From positions 16,171,690-16,235,689 of the forward strand of contig CM026423.1 of NCBI GenBank assembly GCA_014871385.1: 64,000 bases of DNA, in the 5' to 3' direction. Numbering within the stretch: position 1 is the first letter of the stretch; each line of letters opens with the position of its first letter. Origin of the DNA: Ceratodon purpureus (taxonomy: Eukaryota > Streptophyta > Bryopsida > Pseudoditrichales > Ditrichaceae). The notes beneath the pieces were generated by a model that was not told the origin of the DNA, made no database searches, and was given only the letters and a program-made list of their open reading frames with translations. Below are positions 57,301 to 64,000 of this stretch, piece by piece. A program made the translations under genes and the position numbers.

Positions 57301-60300
57301 TATGCCACTTCTTTGTAAGCTTGCCATATAATTCTGTGTTACTACTTTCTGATAATACAATTCCCAGGATTTTGTAAAGGTATTGTTTGAATTCATTAAT
57401 TCAGGAAAATGGTCTTCTGCAAGTTCAGTCCCGGGCATTTTGTAGTTTCTCAAGTGCTACACATCACATACGTTGCATTCTATTGTGTTTAAACCATCTC
57501 TGTCGTGGTTCACAGATGTTCAACCAGAAAATTTCATGGCTAGAAGCTAGCAATCTTGACCTTCGTCGGGAGCTGGATGAAGCTCAAGAGCGAATTGCCT
57601 CCCTTTCTCGTAGTGCTTCAGAATCCCAAGTAAGTTGTGTATTATGTAGAACTAAATATTTACATCTCTATGTGATCTTGATTTCCATCTAAATCTATGA
57701 CTTGAATATGTAGGTCGAGCGTGATAAGTTACGGATCATGCTCGATCAACTGCGATCTGGGAAGACATTTGAAGAGCTGGACAGAGACTCAAACAATGAG
57801 GTAAATTTTTACCGGAAATTCTGTAACGCTTTCTTTATCTCGATATTTCTTAGAAATATTAACTGTTTCTAACGTTATTGCAACTCACATGCGGTTGACG
57901 TCAGACCTCAGACCTGCTCAAGGAGTATGTCAACAGAATTCAGGAGCTAGAGGCTGAGGTGCAACAGCTTCACCGACTAAAGGCACGCCCGGGCACTGTC
58001 TCAAGACCACTGTATTCCCTTCCTTCTAATGTTGATCGAGACAGCGCATCTGAAGCAGTTCTTCGAGTTCCAGGAGTTGATGGGGATGTCTTGTCTCCTG
58101 GTGCGGGTTTACCTCTGCTTAACATGTTTATAGTCGAGAACTTGGTGACTGATCTTGATATCTGTCGAAATAGTTCAACACCTGTATGAATTGGCCCAAC
58201 AGACATGCCTTCAAGCTAATTATAGTGTTTAGCGGGTATTCATCTCGGCTGGAGTGGTTGTCATCATGTTTTTATGTCTCACCAAGGATGATCGTTTGCA
58301 GGTGAAGTCTCTGGAGAGGTAGAGGCTGACTTTGTTGCCAAAGAGTTGGAATACACTTCGCTTCAAGAGGACTTGGACAAAGAATTGCAAGACCTCAATA
58401 AACGGCTAGAACAGAAAGAGGTTTAACCATTATCTTTTATCAGCCCAAAATTTTGTATTTAAAACATGACTTTGTACCCAATAGCTTCTTGTGTGAGTTT
58501 TAATTCTGTAAGTACTGTAATTTGTATTATTCATTTTACGGTTTTCTCTACCTCCTTTGTAGTTTTTGTTAACCCCTGAACCCTAGATATCATTATCTTA
58601 TACCTTGGTATGTCCGTGATTTCAGGCGGAGATGAAATGTTTTGTACGCACTGATGCACTAGTCTTAAAGCAGCACTTTGAGAAAAAGCTGGTTGAGGTG
58701 GAGGAGGAGAAGAAACACGTCGAGGTATTCTACGTCACTATACTCTGAGCTCCTCTCTTATAAGGAAACATAAATCTGGAGTACTTGCAGAGATTCTTGT
58801 ACTTTATTTGACCGTGTATATCGGTTGTTTGGCAGAAAGAAAGAGACAAGTTGATGACGGAAGTCGAGACTCTTGCGAATGTGTCTGACGAAAATGCACG
58901 GAAATTGCAAGAACAACATACGCAAAAATTATCTCAGCTCGAGGCTCAGGTAATACGATGCCCAGCTCAAGTTTTTGCAGACTGACGTGTCACTAGTAAG
59001 AGTCAGTACAGATCTTTCTTATCGAGTATTGAGTATTTTGCTGTCACTGTCGAGCCAGATTGCAGATTTGAGAAAGAAACAGGAGAACCAGGCCCAGCTC
59101 CTTCGTCAGAAGCAGCGCAGTGAGGAGGCTGCCAAACGTTTGCAAGATGAGATCGTCCGAATGAAGACCCAAAAGGTTAGCGAATGTTTCCTTGGATGTG
59201 ATTAGTATCCTTTAGTATTACTATCAGATATGTCCTACATATTCAGCTCCAACACATTTCCGTTTCTTCTAACACTTGATCTCCTTCCTGCCTCGTAAAC
59301 TTGACAGGTTCAAATTCAGCAGAAAATGAAGCAAGAATCTGAGCAGTTCCGTATGTGGAAAGCAGCTAGGGAGAAAGAGGTTCTTCAGGTTAATAGCTTT
59401 TGTCACATCTGAAGTAAATGTCAAATTTTTATTTAGTTTCTCATATTCTTTTCGTCTTAGCTGGATAATGGTGCAGCGGTAACTCACAACAACAATGAAA
59501 ATGTACCTTAACAGCTGAAGAAGGAAGGGCGTCGTAACGTTTACGAGTTGCATAAGATACAAGCACTACACCTGAGACAGAAAATGGTAAGTGAATCGCG
59601 AAATGTGACCTTTGCACACGCGGACAGTCCTTGGTCGTGGTTGATTCTTGATTTTTAGTTTCTTATTTAAAATAGATGTGGTGCCCACTAGAGTTAATGA
59701 CTGTCGTCCTCTTTTACAGGTACTTCAACGGAAGACGGAGGAAGCTGCAACAGCAATGCGCCGCCTGAAGGAGCTGCAAGAAGCAAGGAAGTCCTCCCGG
59801 GAGACTGCACCTAATGGTCTATTTCTACCCAGTGTTTGTCCCTTGCTTGGATGCGCTCTGGCGTATTATGCTGTCCTTCGTCCTCTGCCCATTTGCTCTT
59901 CTAACGATACTATTAAACTGTGCAGGGACGTTACTACTTGGCGGTCCTTCCACACAGGTTCAAATTCTAATCCTTAGCTGATTTCTTGCTGAATATTACA
60001 TGTCTCTTCTGAGCATTTGTAGTGAAATGGCAATTTGTACACCCTCATGTTCTCATAATTGATCAAAACCATTTTACAGAACAATGAGAAAACGCTCCAG
60101 CATTGGCTCGAACAAGAACTGGAAATGGCACTGCGAGTTCATGAAGTTCGTTCCGCCGTTGAGAAACAAAGAGAAGAGTATGTATTTCATTCAATTTGTA
60201 TGAAAACTCTATCTAGTATCCTTAATGTAGCAATTCCAGGTCCTAAGTGAATCATTGCTCAGTCTCTAATTCTGGAATATGACACGCCTGACAAGACAAA

Positions 60301-63300
60301 TTCTTACCATAAGCCTGTTTTTCGAAAAAATTAGACGTGCAGCGACTGCGAAGGAGCTGATGGAATTAAGGCAACAAGAGCAAGACAAACTAGCGATTGC
60401 AAGTGATCCTGACGAAGATTCTAATGCAAGGTATGTAATATATACTGAGATAACCTGGGAGGATGTGATCAACGTGGTCTGAGGCGAAGCATGCATTTCT
60501 ATCCTTATAAGACAAGTTGTTCTTGGATCTCATTTTGGAGCGCATTGATTGAGCAGAAATGATTAGCCGTGTTATGTGCTCTTAATCGATTGGTCTAACA
60601 CGATGCTGTTGGCGTTGTCAGGCATGCCCGAATCACATACTTGGAGAGCCTCCTCAGCTCATCATCCAGGGATATGGTGGCAATGGCTTCTCAGCTTTCG
60701 GAAGCTGAAGAACGTGAAAGAGCCTCCAGTGGGCGGGCTCGCTGGCAGCACTTGCGTTCCATGGGAGATGCAAAGACCCTCTTGCACCTCATGTTCGGTG
60801 TCGCATCTTATTCTAGGTTCGTTAAGAGCCTCATATGGTGTATTCATCGTATCGCTTATCTTCGTAGCAATTTTAAAGCAGAAATTTTTATCTTCGTGTT
60901 GAGTGTTCAATTTAAAGGTTCGGGTGTGCAGTTTAGATGAGGATTATACTGCGCTAGTGAGCAGTAACCGTTCTTGTTCTAAGATGTCGGGTCAAAGCTG
61001 AAGGGTGCAATTCATATTCTGCAGGTGCCGCTTCAAAGATCTCGAAGATGAAAGCAAGGAGCTGAAGGAGAAGCTGGCGGAAGTCGAAGGTCTGCTAAAA
61101 CAGACTGAGGCACAACGTCAGGAATTGGAAAGAAAGAACCTAATAGCAAATCACGCCCTTTCCGACGCCGTACGAAGAGCCTGCCAGGTTACTTCCCAAA
61201 TTATATTTAATCTGAAGTTCGAAATATCATACAAGACTGTGAATGTGGAGTGTGTCAACATGAAAATTGACAGACGAGAATTGTTTGTTGCACTTAACAC
61301 TAGAAAGTTGAAGGAACCGTGACTGCTAGATGTGTAAAACCGATTTTTTCTTCCACTTAATTTATGGATCCTAGCTGACATTTCTTTTGCTGATCTATAC
61401 TGGATGCAACCACAGCCGGTTACGAAGTCTTCAGACAAGCCTCCGCGGCAATCTGAATTTGGCGCTAATGGTCCTTACGGCCTTCGACAGGCAAGTCTGA
61501 AGTACCCTGCTTTTACATGTTTGCCATGTTCTATTTTCGTCTTTTCTTGTTGCATATGTTAACCTCAATCTTGTACTACAATGGTCGCAAAGAGGAATAA
61601 CGATTCATAACGCAGTGCCGTAGGCAGAAATCTGGGTTCCTTTCTCATAGATTCATTTCTGCCGCAGTTTCTAAGTTTTAGAGCATACACTGCGTCTGGA
61701 AATTTCCAACGGAGCCAGAAATAATTCTATCAAAGTAGTTGTGTGCACAAGTATTTGCTGTTCACATTAAAACTGCCCTGAATTTGCTGCACTGTCTGAG
61801 TACTATTCCTAATAAAACTAAGGATTTTGCCTCTACACAGACTGCGCGCGAACCAACTAGCTTCAGACAATCTATCCGCGAGTCCGATATGGATTTGTCG
61901 GATTCGGAGTCAGATTTTGATTTAGACGCCGACCTCTCAGATCTGGATTCGGATTCTGAGGAAGAAAATAAGGCCAGCAGAAGACGCGTTGCTCGTAAGA
62001 CTATAACGGGATCCCGTGTGATTTCTGGTGGCCGGAAGCACCTTCCAGTCAATAGAAGGTCAGGCACCAATTCCCTCTCAACAGTAACATCAAGTGAGCC
62101 TGAACAAGCGGGGATTAGTGTGTTTAGCGATGGAGCGCCCGTTGAGGTTAAAGATGATTCTAAGTCGGGGCATAATGGGAGCGGCCTCTGCTGCTCTTGC
62201 TCGCCATGGTCGGGCTGCAAGACTAAGAAGTGTTCATGTAAAGCCTTGGGTGGTTTCTGTGGACCTCAGTGTGGGTGTAAAGTCGGTCGATGTGCCAACC
62301 GTTTGGAGCTTGTCACTGAAGAAATACCAGTATTGGCACCTGGTCAAACAGAAATGGCAACAGCCATGGCAGGTCTTCGGGTTAATTCACCGCGAGTATT
62401 CGATCAGATGAGTACTCCTCCCATATCAGGAAGCATTCTCTCAATTGGGGGTGCGAAAAGTGAGGGAGACCAGTCTATTCCATCCCCAGAAACCGAGCGT
62501 GCGTTGGTGAAGAAGGTAGTGACGATGTTGGATTCCGCGTGGAAGGACAGCCAACGGGGTTCTGTGAGTCCTGAAGAGCGGTCTGATTTCGGAGGAGTGG
62601 AGTCTGTTGAGATGCAAGACGGACAAAGAAAAGATAGCGAAGTTGGGACAAAAAGACCTCGTCGGCCATTGTCGGATATTGGAAACAAGGTGTGTACGCC
62701 TATTTGTGGTAGTCCAATTCGTCTTCTGAGATTACTGATTCCACCGTGTCTCGGTTTCAAACTTTTTATATAGTTTTGGTTTTCTGATTTCTTTTCAGTT
62801 TGTATTTATATACCTATTCCGGTTCTTATTCTATCTGTTTGCCTGGCAGAATCTTACTAAGCCGCGTGCGGATCGTCCCCTCCTGAAACCTAAACGAAAA
62901 ATTCCTCGAGGTTTGGTCCAGTTAGTAACCGTCCCTTCTCCCTCACCTCAGCAGTCAGGACCTGGAGCTGGCACAATGCCCACGGCAACCTCTGTCCCTG
63001 CAGCTGGAACTCCTCTGAACGTTGATACCAGGGCCTCAGCAGGATTGACGCACACTTCGGTTCGAGATCGTCTCAACTCTCTGGAAGCTGCGCAACCTTC
63101 GTTAAACAGTAGGGGTCACGATGTAATTAGTGCAGTGGAAGGATCGCGGGAGTCCGTTGTTCCTCCCCGGATGGTTCCCACTTCTCACCGAACTCCTCAT
63201 AGCCCTCTGAAGTTACGTGATAACACATTGGCTGCCATAGGCTTCAGCTCGCAAAATAGTGAAGTTGATGCATCGACTTCCAATGGTAGGCGTAAGGAAG

Positions 63301-63389
63301 TATCCAATCGCCCAGGAGATCGGAAAGAGAACCACAAGGAGGCGGGAGATCAGAAGGAGAATTTTCGCACGAGCTCGCGAAGATTGTAA
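54376..63389 (+). CDS. kinesin-4 family motor with C-terminal CXC region, 28 exons, ~1482 aa
   Basis: Exons: 54376-54555, 54754-54900, 55094-55246, 55566-55816, 56103-56290, 56490-56614, 56718-56754, 56853-56944, 57161-57274, 57405-57422, 57516-57629, 57714-57800, 57905-58100, 58302-58420, 58626-58724, 58836-58949, 59059-59175, 59308-59388, 59515-59586, 59720-59816, 59926-59957, 60080-60177, 60335-60430, 60622-60816, 61025-61187, 61416-61490, 61841-62689 and 62850-63389; phases agree throughout. The plus-end-type motor (residues ~30-388) has [20 protein letters not shown] and LVDLAGSE. A long coiled coil follows (to ~1010), then an acidic Ser/Asp stretch, a CXC cysteine region (~1134-1173, [18 protein letters not shown]) and a basic, disordered tail. 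Plant kinesin-4 members (FRA1/KIN4) act on cortical microtubules or in the phragmoplast; which subgroup this is cannot be told here. Exon 10 (18 bp, donor GTTCAG) and the GC donor after exon 26 are the weakest calls. Confidence 0.9.
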
Positions 63390-64000
63390 TTCTAGGTGAC
63401 GGGAACATATTGTGGGGTTTGCTATTCCACTGACCATATTTGCCACAATGTAGAGAACTATTTTTTCTTAGCCTTGCTAGTGCCAACCTGGAAACTCAGT
63501 GACATTCTTGTCACGTCCAAAATATGGAACCATTTGTACATTTGGAAATCACTTACTTAGTGACTCCGATTTAGGAACATGAAGTCACGTTTGGGTTATC
63601 TGTGTATTGGAAAAAAATTAAATTTTTGTGAGGGAAATAATTCCTCAAATATTCCATCTAAATCTACTACCCGGCAGGTTGAAAACGCAATCCTCGTTTG
63701 GAAATCATCGAGATGGCGGTAGTACTGATATGGACAAACCGTGTGGGATTCGAGTCGCAGACATTGGCCGTGGTACCGCCGTTTCAGTCCTAATCGTTGT
63801 CGGCCTTCCCAGGGGGCTAGTATTGAATATGTGTTGCGTCCATGATCATATTTGGAGCTCCGGGTTCGAAGGGGACCCGTTGTAACTGAGCATGCACTGG
63901 CGAAGAAGATGACAGTTACAGCTGAATTTTGGTCTGTTTTAATCTTTGCCTGGAATGCGTTCTTTGTGTAAACGAATCTGCGGAACTAAGGTACGATGGT
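63390..64000. other. kinesin 3' UTR and downstream
   Basis: No further gene recognised. GGGTTCGAAGGGG near 63861 resembles a tRNA B box, but no cloverleaf can be drawn around it. Confidence 0.5.

Noticed and set aside
63850-63885. GGGTTCGAAGGGG as part of a tRNA gene
   Set aside because: No acceptor, D or anticodon arms can be drawn around it.

Overview
The window looks like nuclear DNA of a land plant, most likely a bryophyte (moss or liverwort). The basis is a chloroplast sensor kinase gene, a plant kinesin-4 gene with many small introns, a secreted S1/SPH (self-incompatibility protein homologue) gene, spliceosomal GT-AG introns throughout, and long AT-rich intergenic stretches. No rRNA, plausible tRNA gene, CRISPR or bacterial-style operon was seen, and no retrovirus-like or capsid-bearing element was recognised. 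The organism call is inference; species cannot be fixed by reading alone.

Layout. 1-3.3 kb: AT-rich DNA with a 97-bp LINE-type tail flanked by a target-site duplication, and TA microsatellites. 3.3-5.2 kb: two unrecognised ORFs. 5.8-14.7 kb: a probable DNA transposon with one intact five-exon gene (998 codons, DUF7869-like, RNase-H/DDE-like signature) surrounded by about thirteen copies of a ~20-bp palindrome found nowhere else in the window. 15.5-20.1 kb: an unrecognised 150-codon ORF, then an intact two-exon MULE-like transposase gene (1201 codons) with a GCM/WRKY-like zinc cluster and a SWIM zinc finger. 20.3-20.8 kb: a 53-bp minisatellite. 21.1-22.2 kb (minus): a secreted protein with two S1/SPH domains and a C-terminal HNEL. 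22.8-29.3 kb: a cluster of small unrecognised spliced genes among repeated modules that carry the 14-bp palindrome TGTCGGATCCGACA. 30.4-35.2 kb: a decayed CACTA (TNP2-type) transposase. 36.6-37.9 kb: an unrecognised, probably coiled-coil gene. 39.6-43.2 kb: chloroplast sensor kinase (CSK), nine exons, about 627 aa. 44.1-50.4 kb: two ~0.86-kb TTAA-flanked elements in opposite orientation and a 4.94-kb hAT-like foldback element. 50.4-53.5 kb: AT-rich spacer. 54.4-63.4 kb: kinesin-4, 28 exons, about 1482 aa, with motor, coiled coil and CXC region.

How it fits together. The two conserved housekeeping-type genes (CSK and kinesin-4) lie in the right third, separated by young mobile DNA. The left 38 kb is an accessory region made mostly of DNA-transposon genes at different stages: two look intact, one is dead. 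Several unrecognised small genes there share one habit, a leader intron whose acceptor lies only a few bases before the start codon. The most interesting signal is the array of palindromes around the DUF7869-like gene, which resembles the subterminal transposase-binding arrays of En/Spm-type elements but does not belong to a family I can name.
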